A program made the translations under genes and the position numbers. From contig JBAJFE010000004.1 in assembly GCA_037903355.1 (NCBI GenBank), positions 1,302,001-1,366,000 on the forward strand: a stretch of 64,000 nt of DNA. Direction: 5' to 3'. This document shows positions 10,302 through 21,800 of this stretch, piece after piece. The number at the start of each line of letters is the position of its first letter. Positions within the stretch are counted from its first letter, which is position 1. The DNA is from Trichuris trichiura. Lineage: Eukaryota > Nematoda > Enoplea > Trichinellida > Trichuridae. The notes under the pieces are model-generated. The model saw nothing but the letters and a program-made list of their open reading frames with translations, did no database searches and was not told the DNA's origin.

Positions 10302-13300
10302 TTACACCCTTTCGGATATCCAAATGGCGCTTTTGCATCCCGTCTGAACCAGCCACGTCAGAAGCGTGTAGAAAGGTGCCTAAGTATCATTCGGATAGCG
10401 CACGGACGAATGCGCGGGCTGTAAAGCATTTGTTACCTTTTCGGCGTCGTTCTGTATTCCGCAATCAAGATGCTCAAGTTCATCGTCACGAAATTCCTTC
10501 AACGTCTGAAATTTAGAACGCATTCAACTTAAAAAACTTTTGAAATTGGCACAGCCGACTAATTCATGGGCAAATAAGGTTAGTAAGTTCATTTTAATGA
10601 TCGACAAAAAAGTATTGGCGTACCTGTATGAGTTCTTTGTGAGCTTCTTCGCTGTCGCTCATCAATTCGCGAATTTGGCTGAAACAATTAGCCATTTTAG
10701 CTTACGCTAGCCAACATTTTTGTCATCCTGCCCAATTTTAATAACTTATTAAAATTAAGACTAGCGGAATATTAGTGATGCGTTTCCCTATAAGGCCAAT
10801 CTCGCTCACTATTTCAACTGTCGCGGGCAAAAATGCCAATAAAGGCTGTTCACATGCTTTAACAAACTGGAATAAAATAATAAATAATTATAGAGAGTTT
10901 TGAATATTGAAAAACTTTATTATAGATCCGTTCCCGTTTGTTATGTATATAAAGACTCCGGAGCTTTCGGGTCATTCGAGACCCGTCATCAGCGGTCTTA
11001 AGTTGTAAATATGATTTGTGGCAGCGAATGCCATCCATCGTTTCTGAGGATTTTAAAGCGGGCATTTTAAAGTTTTCCGTTGGTAGGATTTTGTATTTGA
11101 GTCTGTCAGCGCACTTCTTCTTCTTGTTCCGTATGGCTTCTAGATTGTGTCTTCGTTGGTTGTTTCGAACGTTTTCTTCTGTTGTCGAGTCACTGTTTTT
11201 CCATTTTTGCATTCATTTTCTTCTTCTTTCTTTCTTCTTTTTTTACTCTTTCTTTGTTCCATATATATTGCAATTTTATCCATTTCTATTTCTTCTAATT
11301 ATTCGTTTTTTCTTCTTTCCCGGTTTTTGTATTTCATCTAGTGAGAGAGCAACAATTATACCGCGTCACAATATTTGTCCAAATCTCGCTTATGTCCACT
11401 CCTTGATCGCGGTTGTATGTCGTATTGTATCTGATATATAGTGCTTCTTTAATTCTTCTTAACTGTAAATTGTTTTCGTAACATAAAACTTTTGGTTGGA
11501 GTGGTTGCGTGCATTGCGTCGCGTGTTCCACTACAGCAGAGGCTTGTTTGGCTTTTTCCATTGTAATTTTTGGGTCCACGATTGGTCTGCCTCGCTGTGT
11601 GGTTAGATTGGTGCCATTGTTAAGTATGGCTTTCGCGTTATTGTAACTTGTGAGTTTTTTTATGTGTTCGTTAAATCTATGCTCTAGAGTGTTTCCCGTT
11701 TCACCAATATAAATCCCTGAGCAAGAACATTCAACCGCGTATATTAATCCTGTCTTTTTGTTTGCGGGGATTTTAGTTTTGTCTGTGCGAAGAATTGCCC
11801 TGAGGTTGGGCGAACTCTTGAAAAAGACTCTGAAGCCTAATCTTTTTCCTAATTGGACAATCTTTTCGCCTAAACCTGCCACATAAGGAATAACCAGACA
11901 AGTGTCCTGCGGAGTGTTTTGCTTTGGAGACTCACGAGTGCGAAGCTTGTGGTTGAACACTTGGTTGATAAAGGATTTAGGATAACCGTTTTTGTAGAAG
12001 ATTTTTCTAATGTAGTTAATTTCTGGCTGGAGATATTCGGGACTGCATAAATTGAATGCTCTGTCTATCATTCCGGAGAGGATACCACGCATTACTGATC
12101 GTGGGTGATGTGATGAAAAATTGAGGTACTGATCTGTGTGCGTGGGTTTTCTATACACTCTGGTTTTAAGGCCTTCGCTTGAGCGAATAATTAAGGCGTC
12201 TAGAAAGGGCAAGGTTTTGTTATCTTCTTTTTCCATTGTGAAGACTATTTGGTTAGGACGGACGTTGTTGAGGAATTGTAAAAATTGTTCTTCTTTTCCA
12301 GCTTTTATAATGACAAAGATGTCGTCTACGTATCTTTTAAAAAGGCGTGGAGCTATGTGTCTGTCTATAGTTCTGAACATTTGTCTTTCAAAGTTTTCCA
12401 TAAAGATTTCCGCTAATACAGGGGATAGGGGGCTTCCCATAGGTACTCCGTTAGATTGTTTATAGAACTTGTTATCAAAAGTGAAGTAATTGCCTTCTTG
12501 CATGCAAAACGAGACCAGCTTGACAATGTGAAAGGGATTTAATTTAGTTCTGCTGGGTAGATTTGTGTCCGTGTGGAGGAGATTGTGTAAGGTCTCTAGG
12601 GTGTCTGATATTGGGATGCTGGGAAATAAGTCTTTTACATCATAGCTGACTAAAATCTCGTCGGGTTCCAAACAATAGTTTCTTATTTCGTTGACGAGCG
12701 TTTTGCTGTTTTTGACAAAGGATGGTTCCTTGCCTGTTAGAGGTTTGATGATCTTACTTAAGTATCTACTGAGTTCAGTGGTGATGGTGTTAATTGTGGA
12801 GACTATCGGTCTTAGCGGGATATCTGGTTTGTGTACTTTTGGGAGACCATAGAGTTCGAGGGGTCTGAAGTTCGATGCAAACTTAAGATGTGTTGTCATT
12901 TTGGTGATAGCAGGTTCTTTGGTTTCTGTGGCATATGTAATGAGAAGAGATCGGAAATTTTTTCGGGAAACCTCTGTATGGTTGGTTGGTAGGAGCGTAT
13001 AATTGCTAGTGTTCAAGATAGTTGTCATCTTTTTGGTGTAGGTGCTTCTGTCAAGTAAGACGATTTTATTCCCTTCATCTGCTTTGGTTATAATTCTGTT
13101 GGGTTGGTTTCTAAGTTTATATAAGCTGTTTATCTCATATCGGCTTAGGTTCGATGTGGCAGTGAAGTGGTGGCCTAGGATCAATGTAGATAGATTGCTC
13201 TTGATCTGTGTGGCTTTTTGTGTGTCCGTCGAAGATAGGCTGTCTTCAACGGAGGCAATCATGTCGAGAAGTGGTGGTTGTTTTGGTGTTGGGACGAAGT

Positions 13301-14314
13301 TAAGTCCTTTTTTTAATATATGGTTCTCAATTTCACTTAAAGGGAATGAGCTGAGATTTATTATCGCTGAATCTAGCTCTGACCTAGGAGTTCTTTGTGG
13401 AATATTTCTGTAAGGGTTTGAAGATGTTGTCGGAATATTGTCTCGAATGCTATCAAATTTCGTTTTTAGTACCTGTTTTTGTGATGAGCAAACTGTTCGT
13501 GTGGCAAGGTCCACATGTTTCACCAGGTTCTCGTAAAGTGTTCTGTGTAGTCTGCTTCTGAGGAACGCTAATGTGTTACTATAATCTTCTCGCAGTCTCG
13601 ATAGTGTGTATCTGTGTCTCCGTATAACATTTCAGTTTGAACATTCAGTGAATAGTTTTGAATATTCAGTTAAAAAATTACCGCGTCGTTAAGAATTCAA
13701 ATTTGAAATAGACGACGCGCAAAACTCTTATCGAGTTATTAACGATCAAATAAACTTACTCGTTGTAGTGTTGACCAATGAGCTCCTCGACAGCTACGGT
13801 ACACGCCATAGCCGCCTGGCGTCCAAGCGAGGCGGTAATAACCCCTTTGGCGGGAAAAATACTTCGAATTTATAAGGTAGGCAAAAAGACGACTTACCCA
13901 ACGCAAAGCCGGCAACATTCCACAGGGGCAGCAACGCCGTAGGGCGAATGGCTTCTTTGTTGATCAGATCTTCGAATTTGCTCAAGTGACGAGCCTCCTG
14001 TGTTTTCATTCGCTAAAAACGTTCTTCAACAACTGCTTTGCGTAAAAATGAACCGGTAAAGGAATAGGCACTTGAATCAACCTTCCCGTACTGGTTCCTC
14101 CAAGGACAAACAGTTGGCCGGAATAGATATTGTCGGCGCCAACTTCTCCGGCGTGGTCAACACGTATGATACGTTCAAGCATATCCCGACGTCGACTGGA
14201 TTCATCTAAGCCGCTTGGCGCGCCAGTGAGAGCGGTAGTCGAGTATGGGCTGACGGATAACAGGCAACGGCTGTACGCAGGTCTTAGAATACCAATTATT
14301 GGACGTGTAGTCAT
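10302..14314 (-). CDS. COQ7: COQ7, 5-demethoxyubiquinone hydroxylase
   Basis: Di-iron hydroxylase of ubiquinone synthesis in the mitochondrial inner membrane (known). Six exons in consistent phase: 14314-14072, 14012-13898, 13844-13760, 10678-10624, 10505-10437 and 10379-10302, giving 214 residues. The body starts at MLERIIRVDHAGEVGADNIY after a presequence-like N-terminus. Metal-ligand motifs are GEVGA, EARH in KTQEARHLSKFE, AVEELIGQHYN and RDDELEHLDCG. The C-terminus is QTGCKSAIWISERV, matching the family end. The last intron (57 bp) must be spliced out: without it the C-terminus runs into a false stop. Intron 3 (10679-13759) is 3.1 kb because a Penelope-like element inserted there in the same orientation as the gene. 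Confidence 0.95.
10957..10995 (-). ncRNA. Hammerhead-ribozyme-like motif at the Penelope 3' end
   Basis: Read on the minus strand: GCTGATGA, then stem II strands GGGTC/GACCC closed by TCGAAT, then GAAAGCTCCGGAGTC. CTGANGA and GAAA are the invariant hammerhead core boxes, and hammerheads are known in Penelope-like element termini. One extra C sits between CTGATGA and the stem, and the stem I pairing is not clear, so self-cleavage is an inference. It lies in sense orientation in the COQ7 pre-mRNA intron. Confidence 0.65.
11334..13631 (-). CDS. Penelope-like reverse transcriptase with GIY-YIG endonuclease
   Basis: An unbroken frame of about 765 codons from an in-frame stop at 13634 down to the stop at 11334; the first near-start codon is a GTG at 13523. 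RT motifs in order: LYGLPKVHKPDIPLRPIVS, motif A SYDVKDLFPSIP, motif B GVPMGSPLSPVLAEIFM, motif C RYVDDIFVI and LPFLDALI. The GIY-YIG domain near the C-terminus has SGIYIGETGNTLEHRFNEH after a cysteine-containing VECSC. This domain order defines canonical Penelope-like elements (known). No stop or frameshift was seen, so the enzyme could be functional even though the N-terminus is missing. Confidence 0.95.
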   Translation of the reverse strand, partial: NVIRRHRYTLSRLREDYSNTLAFLRSRLHRTLYENLVKHVDLATRTVCSSQKQVLKTKFDSIRDNIPTTSSNPYRNIPQRTPRSELDSAIINLSSFPLSEIENHILKKGLNFVPTPKQPPLLDMIASVEDSLSSTDTQKATQIKSNLSTLILGHHFTATSNLSRYEINSLYKLRNQPNRIITKADEGNKIVLLDRSTYTKKMTTILNTSNYTLLPTNHTEVSRKNFRSLLITYATETKEPAITKMTTHLKFASNFRPLELYGLPKVHKPDIPLRPIVSTINTITTELSRYLSKIIKPLTGKEPSFVKNSKTLVNEIRNYCLEPDEILVSYDVKDLFPSIPISDTLETLHNLLHTDTNLPSRTKLNPFHIVKLVSFCMQEGNYFTFDNKFYKQSNGVPMGSPLSPVLAEIFMENFERQMFRTIDRHIAPRLFKRYVDDIFVIIKAGKEEQFLQFLNNVRPNQIVFTMEKEDNKTLPFLDALIIRSSEGLKTRVYRKPTHTDQYLNFSSHHPRSVMRGILSGMIDRAFNLCSPEYLQPEINYIRKIFYKNGYPKSFINQVFNHKLRTRESPKQNTPQDTCLVIPYVAGLGEKIVQLGKRLGFRVFFKSSPNLRAILRTDKTKIPANKKTGLIYAVECSCSGIYIGETGNTLEHRFNEHIKKLTSYNNAKAILNNGTNLTTQRGRPIVDPKITMEKAKQASAVVEHATQCTQPLQPKVLCYENNLQLRRIKEALYIRYNTTYNRDQGVDISEIWTNIVTRYNCCSLTR

Positions 14315-14442
14315 AGCCTACGCTGACCAATGAGCAAATGAACTTAAAAGGCTTACAATAGCCGTATCAAAGTGGACAAGAACGACAATGTCAACAGAAA
14401 CTCTTCGCGAACAAAACAAAATTTATTTCTTACATTTCTTTT

Positions 14443-17400
14443 TCAAAATGGACTATTCATGCCGAGCTTTGTGTCAAAGGACAAACGTCGGCGTCTTTGA
14501 TCTCGATTAAAACGGGTTATCTCGAATCGTTTGGCAACTTCGCTAACGGAGATGGCCAAAAAAGGCCATAGGCAGCCGGCAATGTAGACATACCACGGAA
14601 TGCCCGTCATCAAACGGAGAAGTTGACTGGACCAGCAAATGGGCAAAATGCAAAAGGAAAGTTGGATAAGCAAAACAATGCCGCTAACCGCCGTCCATGA
14701 CGTGCTACGAAACGGCACCCGCTTCCATATATGCTCGTAGTAAAAGACGTGACTGGCGCTTAAAGCGACCGTGTACAAGACGAAGAAGCTAAAGCACAAA
14801 CGCTGCACGACGTTCAAATAATCTGAATTCGAATTCCATAAGAGGTAAAGTTGACATGTACCATTGACCAATGGCCATCGAGGGTCTCTGTCCGTCTGCT
14901 GCTGCTCGAATTTGCAAAGATAATGAACCAACGCTCTGTACAAAAGAAATAGGGCGAAACCCGTTGGCGCAAACTTGGTTGCAAACGTTCCGCAAGCAAT
15001 TTGAACCTCCTTTTTGCCCAAACGCGACTTGTTCTTAAAAGTGACCAATTCCGTCCCGCCTGGATGTAATGGAGATAGAGCCAACGTTGCGCAAAGCGGA
15101 GGTAATACACCGGAAAGAAGCCAAAGCACCATATTGGCCGTCAACGGACGCGGCATAGCAAACAGCAATGCCAAAAGATGAACAACAGTTATCAACGTTG
15201 AAACGGACAAGAAAAAATAGAAGGAAATACGAAATGTAAGCAGCATGTGACGACTGAGATCAATGGTGTTGTTGAGGAGAAATGCTTCGTCAAGCTTGAC
15301 GGACAGCGAGCACGGAAGCGAATTTATAAAGTGAGCAATTTCCAATGCACTTTTCCCGCTTCGCTCTTTGATCGTCTGCATTTCGCAGCAGCCGGACGGT
15401 ATCATCGGCTCAACACTTATGGCTACGTTGGCTCGACAAAAAATAGCCGTATTTTCCGGAGTCAACGAACTGCCAACAACGCAAACCACTTCGCCGTATT
15501 CTTGCATAATTTCTATCATTTCGCAACTCGTCCGAGCCGTACAATCGGTGAACAAAGAGACCAACAGGGGGACGTTGTCCACGTTGTCCAAATGGGGTCG
15601 GACGTTTTCGATTCCCTTCGGCAATCGAGCTCGATTGGTCAACAAGAATTTTTCCGCATTGGCGAACGAGGGAGCAACGCTAAGTTCGGCTGAAACTGAA
15701 CTTCGGCCGGAAAAGCTGCTTCGATGTACGTGGTTATCCGGCAACAAAAGACGAAGCAGCTGAAAGTAACAACTTAAAAACATATCCGACCCGTGCGGCA
15801 GCGGAAAAAAAATTTAAATTTGCATATCAATGCCTTGCAAACGCGTTAGCATAAAAGACCATTGGAAAAAATGAAAAAAAGACGAGCTTTCAAGCGTTGA
15901 AGATAATGAACGAGTGTGAAAAAAACTGATTGGAGAAGAATTTGAAAATTAGCATACTTCGGAGTCGGAAGAGGAGATTGCAATGGTTTCGGAATGTTCC
16001 TGGGAAACGGAACGCCTCATTATTGACGAGATGCCAAAAGAGGGCGAAGCGAAGCTGTACTTCTTCATCATTGTTCGAACATTAGGCAGCGAACCGCTCA
16101 GCCATGGTGTGATTGCCAATGGAAGAGACATGTTTATTCGATATCCGAACGGAAGACGATCTGTTTGGACGAAAAACAACATATTTTTTAAAAAAATTCA
16201 GGCTCATTGTTTACCTTGGAAGGTACAGTCGCCGCTGGCGACAACGCCCTCGGGACTATGCTCCTTTTCCAACGATATGTGACAATTCCAACCCGCTTCC
16301 AATCCCATTTTTTCGGCAAAAACTCGACTTCTAAGCCTACAACCGCCAATATAGTAGAATGAACGTAAGAACAATCGAAGAAGAAGAAGAAAAAAGACGC
16401 GTACTCGTTCTCCTTAGAAAAGTGGACAAATCGAATGCACGATTTGTCCAACTGTTCAACAAGATGAACAATGTCCGGCTTTGCTTGGTATTGGAACGAT
16501 ACCATTCCAAGGAAAACGTGATTGTCGAATAAGAGATTGCGCAGCAAAGTTCCATCCGACTTGTCGGCGTTAGTAAGAAGTTCGTCAAAAAACAAAGAAT
16601 CCATGCTGCAACTGACCGCGCGCGCTTGTGCAGCGTCAGTTTCCTCTTTGGCGTTGCAACAATGGTTGGTCAAGTCGTAGTAATCATCGTGTTTCAAATC
16701 GGCTGCCCACAAAGGCAAAGGACGATAGGAAAGCGCCAAACAATAAGCGGTCATGTTGTGCCGGTTCGAAAAATCCCTTAAAAGTTCGGAAGATTAAAAA
16801 AATCTTTAAAACAAAGCCAATACGTACTAGGATAGGCTCAAGGAAAATTGCTAATAACTTGTATGCAAAAGCGTATTTACGCTCGAGTCTTTTCAGTTAC
16901 GCGCTTCATAGTCATACTGTAATTTTGCCAGACATCCTGTTCTGCCCTTGTCAAAGCGTAAGCCTAAACGTAAGCCTACATTTTGGCTTGGCTTTAGGTA
17001 AGGGCAGAATAGAATAGCCGGCATGCTCACCAATAAAGGCAGAATAGGATGGCCGCATGCTTAACATAAAGGAACCTGCATTCCTCAGACTGGGGCACTA
17101 CGCTCCTCTAACATTTAATGATACTTTTATGGAAACCAACAACCCATCAGTTTTTTTTGACAAAAAAATGCGCTGTTTCAGGACGCGCCTTAGCTAGTGA
17201 TCAACGTTTAGCGGTAAAGCCCCATAGATAGAAGGTTCAGGATACGATGCAGTTTAAAAATGGGAGAACGCCAGCTTAAACAGCAAGCAAAAATAATAAT
17301 ATGCTCGAGAAAATACGATCGACCTGAAGCTAAAAAAGTTTTCCAATAAACAAGAAGCAATTGAGTATAAATAAACATAAGTAGAAACGAAAAATAATAA

Positions 17401-18470
17401 AAATATGTGTTAAGTAAACGTCTTCCGCTATTTTCTCTGGTTATCAATTTTACAAATAATATCTCGTTTCATTTTTATTTCATCACCCGGCTGATTTTTC
17501 ATTTCTATTTCTTTTTATTTTGTCTGTACACTTGAATATTTTTATTTTCTTAACTAATTTCATCTCCTTATACTATTTTCTTATTGTATAGTATTTATTA
17601 TTTTCGCTTCGTTATACTCGGAACGGAAGCGACTTCGGAAAGGAAGTCTTTTCATTCCCAAACTCTGCAGTATTTCTCCAATGTTGCACCTGCGCGTCAT
17701 TATCACTACGTGTAGATGATGGCGCGAAGTGTACCCCGTAGGCTTCGCAAATAACGAGCAATCTTTGCGAGAAAAGAAAGGAGCGGTTTCCGTAAAAAAA
17801 TTTACAAACCGACATAGCCTGTTATGAAGTTATAATGTGATAATATAAACAAAGACTATTTTAATATTATTGAAACAGCGCAAGCTGCCGGAAATTCCCA
17901 TGCAAATTTTAAACTAACTTCGGAAGCTGAAACAACCGAATAAAGGCCGTAAGCCACTTCATCGACGCTTGAGCATCATTTCGTGCATTTGTCAGGGGCT
18001 TAATTTCATTTCAGGCAACGACTGCGTGGCAATAGGCGCATAACTTATATTTGAAAAAAATAAGCGACAAATGTGAAATCCTTTAATTTAATTACTCTTT
18101 TTTCCTTCTTCCTTCCCAAAAAATTTTACTATCCCATTAAAGTACTTGAAAATCAAAATAACTTGACAGCGAGAAAATTAAATTCCTACGTCACTAGTCG
18201 GAAGGGAACCATTGTGGCATAAACTACAAGCGAATACGTTTACTTTCTCTAGCCGTTGAAGGGCCAATACATTTACTTTTATCAAAATGCAAAGCAAAAA
18301 GATGGATTTATGGTAACAACTACGACAGATGCTTTAATTCTCCGTAAAACAACCAGGAAACAGTTAAACTGCGTGAAATTAGCGTGCGGTAATTTCTAGG
18401 CAACAATCGCAATGACACTTTAAAATAATGAGATTATAACCATCTTAACAACAACAACAACAACAACAAC

Positions 18471-18554
<84 letters not shown>

Positions 18555-18775
18555 TTCATAGAAGATCTTCAGATTCACGAGATCTTCAGATTCACGGGTT
18601 TGGCCTGTTGGGTGTATCTGTAAGTAAACTTCAAAATGCCCTACCAACGGATGGATGAGCAAATTGTTAGAGAAATTACAGAACAAATCGAATACCGTAC
18701 GTTTCGGAACTGCTCGTGTTCCGTCGTCAGCAGTGTTGGGGAGACTGTATGGGCCCGCACGCTATGTTGGTATTA

Positions 18776-18873
<98 letters not shown>

Positions 18874-21800
18874 AACAAATATATTGCTTGATAAATAAGT
18901 TTAAGCGCACAGCACCACAACGGCCAAATAGGAGGTAATAAAGCCAACCCTTACGTTCAAGCGAATTGCATACTTGCATAGAAGGGATATCTGAGAAGCT
19001 ATTATAGAAATACCAGACTTAGAGAGGACTATTGACTTCTTTAAGTAAATAAGAATTGTTTATGCAAACTATGTCGTCAGCTCTTGAATATTAATAACAA
19101 GAGTTTCATCCAACGTTTTCCCGTTAAGGACATTTACTTTGATACTATTATGGAAATTAGAATTCCAGGAGAGACAATATGACGCAAGTAAATGAAAAAT
19201 CTTACTATCCCATTAAAGTACTTGAAAATCACAATACTGTGGCAGCGGGAAAATTAAATTCTTACGTTGCTAGTCGGAAAGGAATTAACGCGGAACAAAC
19301 TGCAAACGAATACGTTTACTTTCTCGAGCCGTTGAAAGGCCAACACATTTACTTTTATTAGCATGTAAAGTAAAGTAATGGATTTACGCTGACAACTACG
19401 ACAGATCTTTTAATTCTGCATAAAACAACCAGTAAACAATTAAAATGCGTGAAATTAGCGTGTGGTAATTTTTAGGAAACAATGCCAATGAAACTTTGAA
19501 ATGATGAGATTATAACCACCTTAACAACAACAACAACAACAATAATAATAATAATAATAATAAAAAATATATCACTTGATAAGTAAGCTTAAGCGCCCAG
19601 CACAACAATGGCGAAATAAGAGGTTGTAAAGCCAACTCTTACGGTCAAGCGAATGCATACTTCCATAAAAGGGATATCTGAGAAGCCATTAAGGAAATAC
19701 CAAGCTTACAGACGGCCACTTAAATCTTTAAGTAAATAAGAATTGTTTCGAAAATGTGATCTCTTGGTACGGGACAGTATGATTTCATAATGAACTAGCT
19801 TTAGTACGGAGTGAGTCCCGTTTAATGTGACGGGACTCACTCCGTACTAAAGCTAGTTCAATAAGAATTGTTTACGCAAATTATGTCTTCAGCCTTTAAA
19901 TATTAATAACAAGATTTTCATCCAAAGTTTTCACGTTAACCACCTTTACTTTGATACTGTTAAGGAAATTAGAGTTCCAGGAGAGACAATACGACGCGAG
20001 TAAATGAAAAATCTTACTATCTCATTAAGGTACTTGAAAATCACAATACTCTGACAGCGGGAAAATTAAATTTTTACGCCGCTAGTCGGAAAGAAACCAA
20101 CTTGGCATAAACTGCAAACGAGTACGTTTGCTTTCTCCAGCCGTTGAAAGGCCAGTACATTTACTTTTATTAGCATATAAAGTAAAAAGATGGATTTATG
20201 GTTACTACTGCGACAGATGGCAACTAACACTCCGCCGCTATGTTCATTTCTTTGCAACATCAACAGCTGGGAAAACGCCTAGACAAAGCTGATTACGAGA
20301 GCGAGCGCGCTTTACACAACCAAAGCGCAAACACGTATCCCGCGAAGAAGTCAAGACTACCTTCTGCAAAACAACTCTTTGATTTTCCCCAACCTAGAGA
20401 GAGTATCAGGGTCGGCTTTGTTAAACCCGCCCGTTTCGTTCTGTGAGTTTAGTTAATTTAAAAAATTAATGATCCGCAGGTTACAACAAAAGCACGTTGA
20501 CTTACTGTACACGTTTAACGTGATTTTGATTCAACGGCCGAGCTGCTTCTCCATCCCAATAATAGCGGCATACGTCCAAAACCATATCAGCGCTACCTTG
20601 GCACATCATTTGCACGTAGCAACTAGCTTTGTCTTTGTTTATCGTAGCGAAAAGGTTCGAAAGCGGAATCTTGTATCTGGGAGAGCCGGGAATTGGCGGC
20701 AAATCGGCCGTTCTTCTTCTGTACGCGCACAGAACCGTAGGCGGCTGTTCAAACTGCGTAATTGCGTCGCGGGATAATTGCATAGCATCCATGAGGGGAC
20801 AAAGGCATCTACGGTTCACTACAGGCGTAGTGCCGGGAACAGAGGCAGCTATAACGCGTAGATGATCCAGAAAATGACAATATTCACTTTGTAGAAGGCA
20901 GCTATTCAGCAAAGCATTTAGTCCAAGCGGTCTCAAATGGCTTAATAAAATATGCCAGTTCGGGTCGTCGAAATGAACTTTGAATGGTCGCGTCGTTTCC
21001 TGCGAAAGGTCCATCACGTAGGCCCCTTTTGTTATCGATGATAGAGCCGATAGGGCGTCGCATCGAGTCTTTTGTTTCGACGGGTGCTCCGCATCGCTTG
21101 AAAAGAAAAAAGCCTTTTCCACGCTTGGATCCGGCCAAGATAGAATACCTTTCTTATTAATCATCGTCACTGCGGTTACCGATCCCAAAATTGGATATAA
21201 GTTGGAAGTGAAAGGCAAACCATTGCCTTTGCCAAGAAAAAGAGCAGCTGCCGTAGAGAAAACGTTACGTTTAGTTGGCTTCTTATCTTCAATAAACGCA
21301 GCGCCATCTTCCCGACTTTTATCAATGAATGGATATCGCAAACTGTTGTTTTTATCCTTACGAGAGAGGCAAGCTGAATTGTAAAACTTGAAACCAATGA
21401 AAAAAATTGGTAAACTTGGAAACAACAATGGCAGCATAGCAATTCCCAGATCGACAGTGAAACTGCCAAGCCAATAGAGGTCCAAACGTTGATAGGCAAA
21501 GTAGCGTGACACCGAGCTGAGAAAGCAAACAAAAGCTACCGTCGGTAGGAGAACTTTTTCAAAGCAAGAATGCAAAATTAATTCGTACTCCTTTTCCAAA
21601 GGAGAAATCGTATGAGCGCCGAACACGTGACATTTTTGAAGAACCGCTGCAGCCGGGCACTCGGTCACTTCTACGGTCAAAGGTTCCAATGGAGAAACGC
21701 TGGACAAGCTTGAAAAGCGGACATTCTCTGGCAAATAGACATCACCTCTTTCGAAGCTTCGATCCGGCATAGCACTATGGCAACGACAAACAACAGGATG

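Larger units (their letters stand above)
10909..13653 (-). mobile_element. Penelope-like retroelement with 13-bp target duplication
   Basis: A 2745-bp insertion in COQ7 intron 3, flanked by exact 13-bp direct repeats AGTTTTGAATATT at 10896-10908 and 13654-13666. On the minus strand it carries one reverse transcriptase/GIY-YIG frame, then a hammerhead-like motif near its 3' end. There is no LTR, and no second hammerhead copy is seen at the 5' end. The reading frame is already open near the 5' border without a start codon, so the element is probably 5'-truncated. The exact target duplication and unbroken frame point to a recent insertion. Confidence 0.93.
18040..20215. repeat. Three diverged tandem copies of a ~0.8-1.1-kb unit
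   Basis: The block with ATTAAAGTACTTGAAAATCA recurs at about 18138, 19213 and 20027 (with one or two mismatches). Each is followed by an ACAGCGGGAAAATTAAAT-like stretch, a CGTTTACTTTCT-like block and GGCCAATACATTTACTTTTAT. The first two copies continue into AAC/AAT triplet repeats and an AGCACCACAACGGC-like stretch. Only the middle copy keeps a short open frame (19179-19361). Probably a decayed mobile element amplified in tandem. Confidence 0.8.
16777..20505. other. Large repeat-filled first intron of the TMEM94-like gene
   Basis: No exon is seen in this 3.7-kb intron. It contains a (T)AAGCCTAAA/TTAGG-type repeat (16930-17090), an AT-rich stretch (17400-17600), a triplicated tandem unit (18040-20215), triplet microsatellites, a hammerhead-like motif and a perfect 70-bp palindrome, listed separately. 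Confidence 0.7.

Noticed and set aside
10384..10437. An apparent frameshift or 18-bp mini-intron near the COQ7 C-terminus
   Set aside because: A normal 57-bp intron (GTAACA..ACTTAG, 10436-10380) restores the family C-terminus in frame, so nothing is broken.
18420..18947. Long Asn, Ile, Val and Tyr open frames
   Set aside because: They are translations of AAC/AAT/ATT microsatellites on both strands. The same holds for 59695-59886.
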